Shown: positions 23,685 to 30,756 of the stretch, one piece after another
Layout: the number at the start of each line of letters is the position of its first letter
Numbering within the stretch: the first letter of the stretch is position 1
Source: Blautia sp.
GTDB lineage: Bacteria; Bacillota; Clostridia; Lachnospirales; Lachnospiraceae
Reading direction: 5' to 3'
Length of the DNA stretch: 41,585 bases
NCBI GenBank assembly: GCA_017475035.1
Contig: JAFVGK010000168.1
Coordinates: 1-41,585 of the forward strand
Notes under the pieces: model-generated
Told to the model about the DNA's origin: nothing
Databases searched by the model: none
The model's input: the letters and a program-made list of their open reading frames with translations, nothing else
Position numbers and translations under genes: made by a program

Positions 23685-25145
23685 GTGAGCAAAATGCTGC
23701 AAGATGAATTAATTGAATTAGCGAACCAGGTTCGCCATATTAAGGCTGAAGTACAGATCGTGGAGGTAAAAGCTGCTCACGAAGGCTGTCCTAAGAAACT
23801 ATATGATACGTTGTCGAGTTTTTCCAATCAGGATAGTGGAGGGATCCTGCTTTTCGGACTCGATGAGAAACAGAATTTTGCCGTTGTTGGAGTTTATAAT
23901 TTGCAAGATCTGCAGAAAAAAGTAACGGAACAATGTAATCAGATGATGCCGCCTGTCAGAGCTGTATTTACTGCTGCGGAACTGGAAGGCAAAATAATCT
24001 GCTCAGCGGAAATTCCATCGGTCGATTTAGCAGAACGCCCTTGTTACTATTCAGGTGTTGGACGTGTAAAAGGATCATATATCCGAGTGGGCGATGCTGA
24101 TCTTCCGATGACGGATTATGAGATATATACTTATGAGGCCTTTAGAAGTCACGTTCATGATGATGAAAGGGTTGTTGATAGAGCGACAAGTTCTCTTATG
24201 GATCAGAATAAAGTCAATGCATATGTGTCGCGAATGACAGAGGAGCGGCCGGGATTTTCAAAGCTTTCCGATGAACAGGTGAATGAAATGCTGGCTATTA
24301 CCAGGGGAAGTGTTCCGACTCTCGCTGCTATATTGAATTTTGGCTTATACCCACAGGGATATTTTCCTCAGCTTGCAATCACTGCAATTGTTGTCCCCGG
24401 AAAAGAAATTGGTGATACCAGCCAGAGGGGAGAACGATTTCTGAATAACAAACGGATTGAAGGAACTCTGCCGGAAATGCTGACAGAAGCACTTGCTTTC
24501 TGTACTCGTAATATGAAGGTGCGAACAATCATTGACCCAAACACAGGTGAACGAGCTGACAGGACTGAGTATCCGATCGAGGCTATCCGTGAAGCAGTAT
24601 TGAATGCGCTGATTCATAGGGATTACAGTCATTTTACGGAAGGTACACCGGTACAAATAGATTTCTTTGAGAATCGTCTCGAAATACATAGCCCTGGTGG
24701 ATTATATGGCAGAATGACTATTGAAGATTTAGGAAAGGCCAGACCGGATCTTAGAAATCCTGCACTTGCAACAATGTCGGAATTTCTTCTAAAGACGGAA
24801 AACCGGTATTCAGGAATTCCAACTATCCGACGTGAAATGCGTGAAGCGCGTTTGCCTGAGCCTGTGTTTCAAAATCACAGAAATGAATTTGTGGTGATTT
24901 TATATAATGACAGGTTAAATGAGGAATCCGACACCATGGCTGAACAGAAGAACAAGGACTTGCTTCTTTTCTGCAGTATTCCGAGGTCACGACAAGAGAT
25001 CACAGAGTACTTGGGAATAGGCACCGTGTTCTATGCGATGAAGCATTATGTTCAACCATTACTCGAAAGTGGAGATCTCATAATGACGATTCCGGATAAA
25101 CCTAAAAGCCGGAATCAGAAATTCGTTTCTGCCAGAAAAGAATAA
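23685..25145 (+). CDS. AlbA_2 (Schlafen-like) and HATPase_c_4 putative regulator
   Basis: The 486-residue product has an N-terminal AlbA_2/Schlafen-type domain (about 15-125: EVKAAHEGCPKKLYDTLSSF then GGILLFGLDE), a middle linker, and a C-terminal GHKL-like domain (about 285-400: IEAIREAVLNALIHRDYSH, NRLEIHSPGGLYGRMT, RNPALATMSEFL), followed by a winged-helix-like end. These proteins are described as divergent AAA or RNA/DNA-binding regulators and are common in mobile regions. A start at GTG 23685 or ATG 23694 is possible; GGCAGGTGAGC lies before the latter. Role unknown; defence or regulation are possible. Confidence 0.8.
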   Translation: MSKMLQDELIELANQVRHIKAEVQIVEVKAAHEGCPKKLYDTLSSFSNQDSGGILLFGLDEKQNFAVVGVYNLQDLQKKVTEQCNQMMPPVRAVFTAAELEGKIICSAEIPSVDLAERPCYYSGVGRVKGSYIRVGDADLPMTDYEIYTYEAFRSHVHDDERVVDRATSSLMDQNKVNAYVSRMTEERPGFSKLSDEQVNEMLAITRGSVPTLAAILNFGLYPQGYFPQLAITAIVVPGKEIGDTSQRGERFLNNKRIEGTLPEMLTEALAFCTRNMKVRTIIDPNTGERADRTEYPIEAIREAVLNALIHRDYSHFTEGTPVQIDFFENRLEIHSPGGLYGRMTIEDLGKARPDLRNPALATMSEFLLKTENRYSGIPTIRREMREARLPEPVFQNHRNEFVVILYNDRLNEESDTMAEQKNKDLLLFCSIPRSRQEITEYLGIGTVFYAMKHYVQPLLESGDLIMTIPDKPKSRNQKFVSARKE

Positions 25146-25491
25146 GATACCAGATTGAATGGTGATTGCCCGATTAAAATTGTAGCCAAACCACTGGACA
25201 AAAACCAGCAGAGCGATAAGATAAACCCGTAATCTGATCAATCAATATTCCAGGTCATTCCCACTGCTGATCAGGCTGTTTTCGGGAATGGTGACCGATG
25301 ATGTGATCCGCGACTTTACGTATTGCCTGATCCCATTTGTTAGCTCAGCTAACAGCCAGCTAACAAAAATCGCTTGACAATACTTTACAGCAGCATACAT
25401 CAGATTGACCAGATTTGATAATGAACCCCGTGTTTTTGTTAGATTTCCTGACCTGGCATGACTCCGGTTGACTGTATTTTACCGCGTTTCA

Positions 25492-25540
25492 GCCGCCTCC
25501 TAAGCGGTAGGTCGGGTGTTCGATCTCGTCTCCCGACTCG
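25492..25540 (+). other. Second tRNA-like fragment with CCT anticodon loop, probable old attachment site
   Basis: GCCGC-CTCCTAA-GCGGT (25492-25508) forms a full anticodon arm with a CCT anticodon, followed by GGTCGGGTGTTCGATC, reminiscent of a T arm but not pairing well. There is no D arm or acceptor 5' strand. It aligns with the fragment at 5878-5919 over the anticodon loop and the GGTCGG..GTTCGA stretch. It looks like a degraded attachment site for a tRNA-targeting integrase. Confidence 0.5.
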
Positions 25541-25543
25541 GTC

Positions 25544-25576
25544 GGCGCTAAACGCGTGCCACTGGCACGCAGCGCC
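25544..25576. repeat. GC-rich two-step hairpin
   Basis: GGCGCT pairs with AGCGCC, and inside it GCGTGCCA pairs perfectly with TGGCACGC around a single base, with a four-base bulge on one side. No T run follows. It lies directly after the tRNA-like fragment and may be a recombination or replication structure. Confidence 0.55.
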
Positions 25577-25627
25577 ACCTTGCGGACGTGACTTTTGAGT
25601 GGGAATGTGTTAGCAGGGAGATGTTCT

Positions 25628-25682
25628 CCAGCTAATAAAAATGCCCTTCCAGCTAACATCTCCAGAAGTACCTCCAGCTAAA
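25628..25682 (+). repeat. 55-bp repeat, copy 2
   Basis: Matches 23188-23242 at most positions, with the AGCTAA cores at the same spacing. The copies lie about 2.4 kb apart on either side of the AlbA_2 gene, in the same orientation. Confidence 0.75.
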
Positions 25683-25697
25683 AAAACTAAGAGCTGA

Positions 25698-25892
25698 AGC
25701 AGCAGGGAACTGAACACTCCGCTGTTTCTGCTGCGGTGTCTGGAGATCGGGCTGTCGATCAGGGATCCGGATCCGTTGACTGTGGGAATGGTGCTTGATC
25801 TGTGGACGGAGAAGGCGAATGATACGGTAGTCACCTCCAGGGACGGGGGAATGACTTTGATTGCGGGGCAAAAAGAATATGATTCCTTCTGA
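25698..25892 (+). pseudogene. Phage tail-gene fragment (tail assembly chaperone-like)
   Basis: The frame carries ELNTPLFLLRCLEIGLSIRD, then PLTVGMVLDLWTEKAND and a C-terminal KEYDSF. The pattern resembles the short tail-assembly proteins encoded just before the tape measure gene in siphophages. No start codon is present. A fragment of a tape measure gene lies at 26714, supporting a degraded prophage. The exact family is uncertain. Confidence 0.35.
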
Positions 25893-26092
25893 CTGAAGTG
25901 GTAGCTTTTCCCGTTTGTTTGTGGTATGTTTTGAACATCAGTAAAAGAAAGCGGGAAGCAGCCCTCCCGGCTTTATTTTCCAATGTGTTTATTGTCATAG
26001 ATGTGGTTGACTGTGCTGCTATTATTGTTCTGTTAAATACTGTTTGCAGGAGATAGAAAAGAACGCCAGCCAGGCGTGGTAGGATAGAGGTA

Positions 26093-26641
26093 TTGTGGAG
26101 GCGGCTTATGTTGGGAACCATACAACTGAAAACGGAAAGACTGGTATTAAGAAAGCACCTTCCTGAAGATGCTGCGATCCTGTACAGAGATTTTGGAAGT
26201 GATGAGGCGATGTATCGATATTCTGGATGGAATCCTTACGCGTCATTGGAGATGGCTGAAAGTACAGTCAGGAATTTCATGGAACAGTACACGGATGCCA
26301 ACTTCTACGGATGGGCGATTGAAAAAGACGGACAGCTGATTGGTACGATCGGCGCGTATGATTATGATCCGGTAAGAAACTGTATAGAAACAGGCATGAG
26401 CATCGCGCGTCCTTTCTGGGGGCATGGTTATGCAGGAGAAGCTTTAGGAGTGGTATTGGAATACCTTACGGAAAAGGAAAAGATCCAGGTGGTAACAGCA
26501 TGGTGTGCCTCCGATAATATCGGCTCAATCAAGGCTATGGAAAAGGCAGGGATGAAACTGATTGGCAAAGAGCATTGTGCGTTGAAAATCTGTGGAAGGA
26601 CCTATGATAAGCTTTTCTATGAATATAGAAGCGGGCACTGA
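26093..26641 (+). CDS. GNAT family N-acetyltransferase, RimJ/RimL-like
   Basis: A GNAT protein of up to 182 residues. The better start is ATG 26108 after GGAGGCGGCTT, giving about 177 residues. The N-terminus TERLVLRKHLPEDA, the acetyl-CoA loop SIARPFWGHGYAGEALG, and the closing motif SDNIGSIKAMEKAGMKLIGK are typical of RimJ-like enzymes. The substrate is unknown. It is placed between two prophage tail-gene fragments, so it is probably a cargo gene. Confidence 0.85.
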   Translation: MWRRLMLGTIQLKTERLVLRKHLPEDAAILYRDFGSDEAMYRYSGWNPYASLEMAESTVRNFMEQYTDANFYGWAIEKDGQLIGTIGAYDYDPVRNCIETGMSIARPFWGHGYAGEALGVVLEYLTEKEKIQVVTAWCASDNIGSIKAMEKAGMKLIGKEHCALKICGRTYDKLFYEYRSGH

Positions 26642-26713
26642 ATTGGGATCTGTAAACGGCACTGGGTTTAGGATTGCCGGATATGCAGTATTCAAGAAGA
26701 ATGATGCAGGTAA

Positions 26714-26899
26714 ATGAGGACAGAAAACCTGTACACGCCTACGGATAAGGCGGCGGATGCCATGCTGTCCCTGGGACTGGAGACCAGTGACGCGGAAGGC
26801 AACATGAAGCCTCTGAATGAGGTGCTGAAGGATCTGGATGCCTCATTGGGAGGGATGAGTGACGCTGACCGGGCAAAAATTCTGGCGGAGATGCGTTGA
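26714..26899 (+). pseudogene. Phage tail tape measure fragment
   Basis: The 61-codon frame reads LYTPTDKAADAMLSLGLETS, then DAEGNMKPLNEVLKDL and GGMSDADRAKILAEM. This is the conserved TP901-type tape measure pattern (a domain about a third of the way along a protein normally of several hundred to over a thousand residues). Only this piece remains, with no ribosome binding site. Confidence 0.6.
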
Positions 26900-26962
26900 G
26901 CGCATTGTTAAGGTCTTTGATATTGATAATCATTTCGTCTTACCGTCCCGGTACTTTTTCAG

Positions 26963-27910
26963 CTAAACTCTGACCACAATCTTCCCGTTGACCTTTCCCT
27001 CATCCTGGGCGGCAACGGCGTCGCGTATGTTTTCAAAATTGTATACCTTTCCACAGACCGGAACAAGATTCTTTTTGTTCAGGAAAGCGAAGATTTCATC
27101 CATGATCTGCTGTGTCGGATAGTTGGAGAAAAAGCCTGTCAGATAGATTCCGTTGGGGATATCCTTGATGGGATCAAAGCCGTTTAGCGCATACACCCCG
27201 CCGAGGATGCCCGTCTGGCATACAATGCCGCCTTTCTCCACAGCGGTCAGCGTATCCTTCAGATTTCTTGGCCCGATGAGATCAAGCGCCTTTGTCACGC
27301 CATGAATCCTGCCAGTCAGCTTGCCGTCATCCAGCACCGCTTCATTCACGTCCGCAATCAGGGCCAGCTTGGTTTCTCGATGCGTTGTGGCAATCACCCT
27401 GCATCCGAGCGTATTGGCGATCTGCATGGCGGTGTAGCCCAGCGCACAGGTCGCACCGCGAATCAACAGCGTATCATCTGCGGTCAGGTGGAGACATTCA
27501 AACAGCGATCCCCATGCCGTGAAGTAGGTTTCCGGTACAGCGCCCAGCGCCTCCCATGGCAGGTCGCTGTCCACAGCGAAAACAATTCGCTCCGGCAGCA
27601 GAGCATATTCGGTATAACTTCCGTTGAATGAACGTCCCATCCCGCCCATCAGCGCCACAACCTTCTGTCCGAAGGCAAAACCGCTGTCGGAAGGATCGAC
27701 GATTTCTCCCACGCATTCAATACCGGGGATAATCGGTTTCTGAATATACGGAGCCTTGATCTCGTTCAGCCGGAGTATCTGCTCAGAGTGGTTCAGTCCA
27801 AAAGCCTTAACCTTTACCAGAACCCAGCCGGGTCGTACAGTCGGGATTGGACATTCGGACAGGATAATATCCTTTGCTTCCGTTGTTCTGTCAAGCACTA
27901 TAGCTTTCAT
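26963..27910 (-). CDS. Zinc-less MDR oxidoreductase (quinone oxidoreductase-like)
   Basis: The 315-residue product is a medium-chain dehydrogenase/reductase: N-terminal GroES-like part (GLNHSEQILR, IPGIECVGEIVD), then a Rossmann fold (LIRGATCALGYTAMQIANTL) for NADPH. The Cys and His ligands of zinc alcohol dehydrogenases are not in place, which fits the quinone-oxidoreductase branch. Its ATG lies inside the end of the radical SAM gene (20-base overlap), so the two are translationally coupled. MDR reductases are often next to HxlR regulators; here a RiPP precursor and maturase sit between them. It may simply be a redox-stress gene, or may act on the modified peptide. Confidence 0.85.
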   Translation of the reverse strand: MKAIVLDRTTEAKDIILSECPIPTVRPGWVLVKVKAFGLNHSEQILRLNEIKAPYIQKPIIPGIECVGEIVDPSDSGFAFGQKVVALMGGMGRSFNGSYTEYALLPERIVFAVDSDLPWEALGAVPETYFTAWGSLFECLHLTADDTLLIRGATCALGYTAMQIANTLGCRVIATTHRETKLALIADVNEAVLDDGKLTGRIHGVTKALDLIGPRNLKDTLTAVEKGGIVCQTGILGGVYALNGFDPIKDIPNGIYLTGFFSNYPTQQIMDEIFAFLNKKNLVPVCGKVYNFENIRDAVAAQDEGKVNGKIVVRV

Positions 27911-28979
27911 TTTGATTCGCCTCCGTATTTGGCATCAAAAGTCCATTTTCCTCACTTGCCCAGCACTGAGGATCGTCGCCGTAGAAATCACCAGTATATC
28001 CCTTTGCAACGGCAGGGCATCCACGGCAGAACTGCTTCAGTTTGCACAGTGAGCATTTGGAAAACCCGTCGTAATTCCTGTAGGCTTCCATGCTTGTGAT
28101 CCACACATCGGCCAGGCGGTCCTCAAAGATGTTTCCAACCTTGCTGTCAGCCACGCGGCGGCAGGCGTAGATGTCACCGGTGGGAAGAATCGTGATATGG
28201 CAGTTGCCGCAATTGCAGCCGCCGTAGATCAGGCCGTCACAGGCGGAGGAGGGAATCTGGAATGCTCCCGTTTCGTATTCGTACAGCGTCCAGAGGTGGT
28301 CCTTCTTGTTAAAATAGGTTTCACAGCCCTCCGCTTCATATTCCTTGAACTTTCTGTCGCATATTGCGAGGAGTTCCCGGTATTCCTTCGGCGTCATGCT
28401 CGTGTCCAGTTCACCGCCGGAGGGAACATAGCGGGAAAAAGCAAAGATATTCGCACCGGCTTTCACGGCTGCGTCGATGATGCCGGGAACCTCCATGCGG
28501 TTTTGCTTTGAAACTGTGGCCATGATGACGCTGCGAATGCCCGCCCGATTGATGCAGCCGATTTTTTCAAGGGTGCAGTCAAACGAGCCCGGCTTGCGGA
28601 ACCAGTCATGGGTCTCCCGCAGTCCATCCAGGGAAAGCTGATATTTCTGACAGCCGAACGTCTTCAGTTCCCGGCAGATCTGGTCATTCAGGTGAAAGGG
28701 GTTTCCCATGATTGTGAATGGGACATGGTGTTCATGAAACAGTTCCAGCAGCCGCCAGAAGTCCGGATGCAGGATAGGATCGCCGCCGGTCAGATAGAAA
28801 TACGGAAGTCTACCGTAAACTTCGCAGAAATCAAGACAGTTATAGAATGTGTCCTCCATCTGCTTCCAGGTCATGCTGTCGAGCTTTCGGCATGGATCGC
28901 CGGAGAAAATATAGCAATGCTTGCACCGCTGATCGCATTCATCCGTGATGTGCCACTGAAAAGAAAAATACTGCTTCAT
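27891..28979 (-). CDS. Radical SAM/SPASM peptide maturase, ACGX system
   Basis: I start at the ATG at 28979 (MKQYFSFQWHITDECD), with AAGGTGACGAC before it; a longer frame upstream runs through the precursor region out of frame and is not real. The 362-residue product has the radical SAM CxxxCxxC motif (CDQRCKHC), the GGDP glycine motif (LTGGDPILHPDF), and a C-terminal SPASM domain rich in Cys (CDGLIYGGCNCGNC, CSLCKLKQFCRGC, CW near the end) binding auxiliary 4Fe-4S clusters. It belongs with the peptide-modifying enzymes paired with ACGX-repeat peptides. Chemistry in such systems is usually a thioether or other crosslink on Cys; the exact product here is unknown. The precursor gene lies 103 bases upstream. 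Confidence 0.88.
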   Translation of the reverse strand: MKQYFSFQWHITDECDQRCKHCYIFSGDPCRKLDSMTWKQMEDTFYNCLDFCEVYGRLPYFYLTGGDPILHPDFWRLLELFHEHHVPFTIMGNPFHLNDQICRELKTFGCQKYQLSLDGLRETHDWFRKPGSFDCTLEKIGCINRAGIRSVIMATVSKQNRMEVPGIIDAAVKAGANIFAFSRYVPSGGELDTSMTPKEYRELLAICDRKFKEYEAEGCETYFNKKDHLWTLYEYETGAFQIPSSACDGLIYGGCNCGNCHITILPTGDIYACRRVADSKVGNIFEDRLADVWITSMEAYRNYDGFSKCSLCKLKQFCRGCPAVAKGYTGDFYGDDPQCWASEENGLLMPNTEANQNESYSA

Positions 28980-29082
28980 GTCGTCACCTTGAGTTTCTAT
29001 GGTTATCGGAATGTCCGAGTAATAATCGAGGTTCCCGGTAAGACGCTTCCCACCGGGAACATTGTCGAGTAAGAAGCAGAGT

Positions 29083-29286
29083 TTACTTGTCACCAGCACC
29101 GCAAGCCGAGCCGCAGGCCGCAGGCTTTTCTTCCGGCTTGTCAGCCGCACCACAGGCAGCGGGAGCCTCGGCAGCGCCGCAGGCGGAACCGCAGGCAGCG
29201 GGCTTCTCCTCCGGCTTGTCGGCAGCACCGCAGGCCGAAGCGGGAGACTCCATTTTGTTCCATCCGAACAGATTAGAAAGTGCCAT
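29083..29286 (-). CDS. ACGX-repeat RiPP precursor peptide
   Basis: A 67-residue peptide with AAAGGAGGATGCGATC before its ATG. The leader (about residues 1-17, MALSNLFGWNKMESPAS) is followed by a core of two nearly identical 26-residue units. All six Cys (19, 32, 36, 45, 58, 62) lie in ACG contexts, with ACGSACGA twice and PEEKP spacers between. Residues 18-38 and 44-64 are identical. The family is known as ACGX-repeat peptides modified by a radical SAM/SPASM enzyme, which is encoded next. No protease or exporter is adjacent. The product would be a Cys-modified, Ala/Gly/Pro-rich peptide. Confidence 0.85.
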   Translation of the reverse strand: MALSNLFGWNKMESPASACGAADKPEEKPAACGSACGAAEAPAACGAADKPEEKPAACGSACGAGDK

Positions 29287-29496
29287 GATCGCATCCTCCT
29301 TTGTGTTTGTCAGAAGGCTGTTTACCCTCTGCGTTTTTTATTATACGGATGATTGAAGTCCATACAAGTACGCACCTTTTTATTACATGGTCACCTTTTT
29401 GTAACCCATCGACAAGCAGCCGATGTTCTGCTATATTATACTCGAATTTGGTTATAACATTTATTTCAGAATGTTGCATCAATCTGGAGGTGAACC
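29287..29496. promoter_or_regulatory. Divergent promoter region between HxlR and the RiPP operon
   Basis: The 210 bases between the two divergent genes must contain both promoters. T- and A-rich stretches (TTTTTATTATACGGATG, and CTATATTATACTCG) are present, and TATTAT/TATATTATA -10-like boxes can be seen on each side. HxlR proteins usually bind such divergent regions. Confidence 0.45.
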
Positions 29497-29823
29497 ATGA
29501 AGACAAAAGACGAACTGCCTGATTGCCCGGTAGCCACCACGGTCCAACTAATCGGAAGCAAGTGGAAACTTCTGATCCTTCGGAATCTTCTCGCAAGGCC
29601 CTGGCGTTTCAATGAGCTGAGAAAAAGCCTTGATGGCATCAGCCAGAAAGTGCTTACCGACAGCCTTCGGTCGATGGAGGAGGACGGCATCATTACAAGA
29701 ACGGTTTATCCTGAAGTTCCGCCGCGTGTAGAGTATGCGCTGAGTGGATTGGGTGAATCCATGCGCCCCATCATTACCGCGATGGAGGAATTCGGAGCCG
29801 GCTATAAAAAGCAAAAAGAATAG
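29497..29823 (+). CDS. HxlR family transcriptional regulator
   Basis: A 108-residue HxlR protein: DELPDCPVATTVQLIGSKWK contains the conserved near-N-terminal Cys and the GSKWK motif, followed by LILRNLLARPWRFNELRKSL and GISQKVLTDSLRSMEEDGII, the wHTH. GGAGGTGAACC precedes the ATG. HxlR regulators often sense reactive electrophiles or disulfide stress through the Cys and control a divergent oxidoreductase gene; here the divergent operon starts with the RiPP precursor. This suggests redox or electrophile control of the ACGX system; not proven. Confidence 0.9.
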   Translation: MKTKDELPDCPVATTVQLIGSKWKLLILRNLLARPWRFNELRKSLDGISQKVLTDSLRSMEEDGIITRTVYPEVPPRVEYALSGLGESMRPIITAMEEFGAGYKKQKE

Positions 29824-29990
29824 GGTATCACCAACGCCGACCCTTTCATCCTGCCTTCATCGTCCAGCAGTCCGCCGGCGCAGATGATCTGCCTGCCCAG
29901 GGCCTTCATGCCCTCCAGGTGACGCGGACGTACTTCCATGCGCTTTTCCAGCATACCGTCCCCGTCATAAGCTTTCACTAAGAATTGCAT
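29802..29990 (-). pseudogene. Truncated YciI-like protein
   Basis: The frame starts MQFLVKAYDGDGMLEKRMEV and continues HLEGMKALGRQIICAGGLLD and MKGSALVI, a typical YciI/YCII beginning. A normal member has about 90-100 residues. Here, after SALVI, the frame runs into PYSFCFL and stops, overlapping the end of the HxlR gene on the other strand. The C-terminal half is lost. It lies just downstream of the DUF3795 gene. Confidence 0.7.
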
Positions 29991-29996
29991 TTCGAC

Positions 29997-30410
29997 TTAC
30001 TCCTTTACTCTTTTTCCACAATGCGGGCAATGTCTGTCGTGGACTGAAAACGGCTTACCGCACTCTGGGCATGTCCACAACTCTCTCTCATGCTCCAGGT
30101 AAGCATCCATCCCGCTTTCCCGAATCATCCGCAGATTCTCCAGCGGGGATTCCCGATGCGGATACTGCGTAGTGTAGCGGTTTTCCTTCTCCATGACATC
30201 CTCGCAGGGATAATCCGGACATTCGTCGCAGTATTTATAGCCATTTTCTCTCCGCTTCCGACAGAGGATTATGCCACAATGCATCGCACAAAACTCCGGC
30301 TTGTGATCATTCGGTCCATTGCACCCCTGACAAGGATCATCCTCAATCAAAGCCTGAGAACAGATATTACAGTCCAGTCCACATGGAGCTACCATTTCCG
30401 CTTTGAACAT
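29997..30410 (-). CDS. DUF3795 protein with C-terminal zinc ribbon
   Basis: The 137-residue product begins VAPCGLDCNICSQALIEDDP with CQGCNGP after it, the Cys-rich start of DUF3795 proteins. A middle part, CDECPDYPCEDVMEKENRY, is also typical. The C-terminal CPECGKPFSVHDRHCPHCGK is a zinc ribbon. Probably binds zinc or another metal; the role is unknown. AGGAGAAAAG precedes the ATG. The truncated YciI gene follows within six bases. Confidence 0.8.
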   Translation of the reverse strand: MFKAEMVAPCGLDCNICSQALIEDDPCQGCNGPNDHKPEFCAMHCGIILCRKRRENGYKYCDECPDYPCEDVMEKENRYTTQYPHRESPLENLRMIRESGMDAYLEHERELWTCPECGKPFSVHDRHCPHCGKRVKE

Positions 30411-30756
30411 CTTTTCTCCTCCAGCGCTTAAAGCGTTATGACCTCTAAATAATGTACATTTGAAAAACGCTAGTATGATCGTGCTTTACGTATTGCTGGA
30501 AAAGAAAATGACTGATCATCGAGAAGGTTTTATGCGACCTTTAAACGACTTGTTCGTTTTTGTATGAAAGTATAATTCACCGTATCAATTGTTCACAAAG
30601 ATTTCACAGAAATATTGGCACTCACTATTGACGAGTGCTAACAATAGTGATATAACATAGTCAGAACAAAGGAAAAAGAGATGGCCGGAAGGCCAGAACC
30701 CTCCATCCCTTTGCGATTCGATAAAAAACCATGGATGGCAAAAGGAGGTAACGATT
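30411..30756. other. Intergenic region with the Hsp20 promoter
   Basis: About 345 bases between divergent DUF3795 and Hsp20 genes. It contains the CIRCE-overlapped promoter (30615-30656) and a roughly 100-base leader before the Hsp20 ribosome binding site. Nothing else is evident between 30430 and 30600. Confidence 0.7.
30615..30656 (+). promoter_or_regulatory. CIRCE operator overlapping a sigma-A promoter
   Basis: TTGGCACTC, nine bases, GAGTGCTAA at 30615-30641 matches the CIRCE consensus with a single mismatch in the left arm. TTGACG (30628-30633) and TATAAC (30651-30656), 17 bases apart, form a good promoter, and the right CIRCE arm covers its spacer. HrcA bound here would block transcription at normal temperature and release on heat shock. 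Confidence 0.93.

Larger units (their letters stand above)
25146..26092. other. Long intergenic stretch with att-like, hairpin and phage remnants
   Basis: About 950 bases without an intact gene. It holds AGCTAAC motifs at about 25335-25370, a CCT-loop tRNA-like fragment (25492-25540), a GC-rich hairpin (25544-25576), the second copy of a 55-bp repeat (25628-25682) and a phage tail gene fragment (25698-25892). From 25893 to 26092 I see nothing distinct. Confidence 0.55.

Noticed and set aside
25492-25540. Functional tRNA-Arg gene
   Set aside because: The anticodon arm is good, but there is no D arm, no acceptor 5' strand and the T arm does not pair; it is a fragment.
27891-29294. 467-residue version of the radical SAM protein
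   Set aside because: The extra N-terminal part is translated from the precursor gene region in another frame; the ATG at 28979 has a ribosome binding site and begins the conserved domain.
29062-29356. Plus-strand frames rich in Ala, Gly, Ser and Pro over the RiPP precursor
   Set aside because: They are antisense translations of the precursor's repeats; the minus-strand frame has the ribosome binding site and the ACG repeats.
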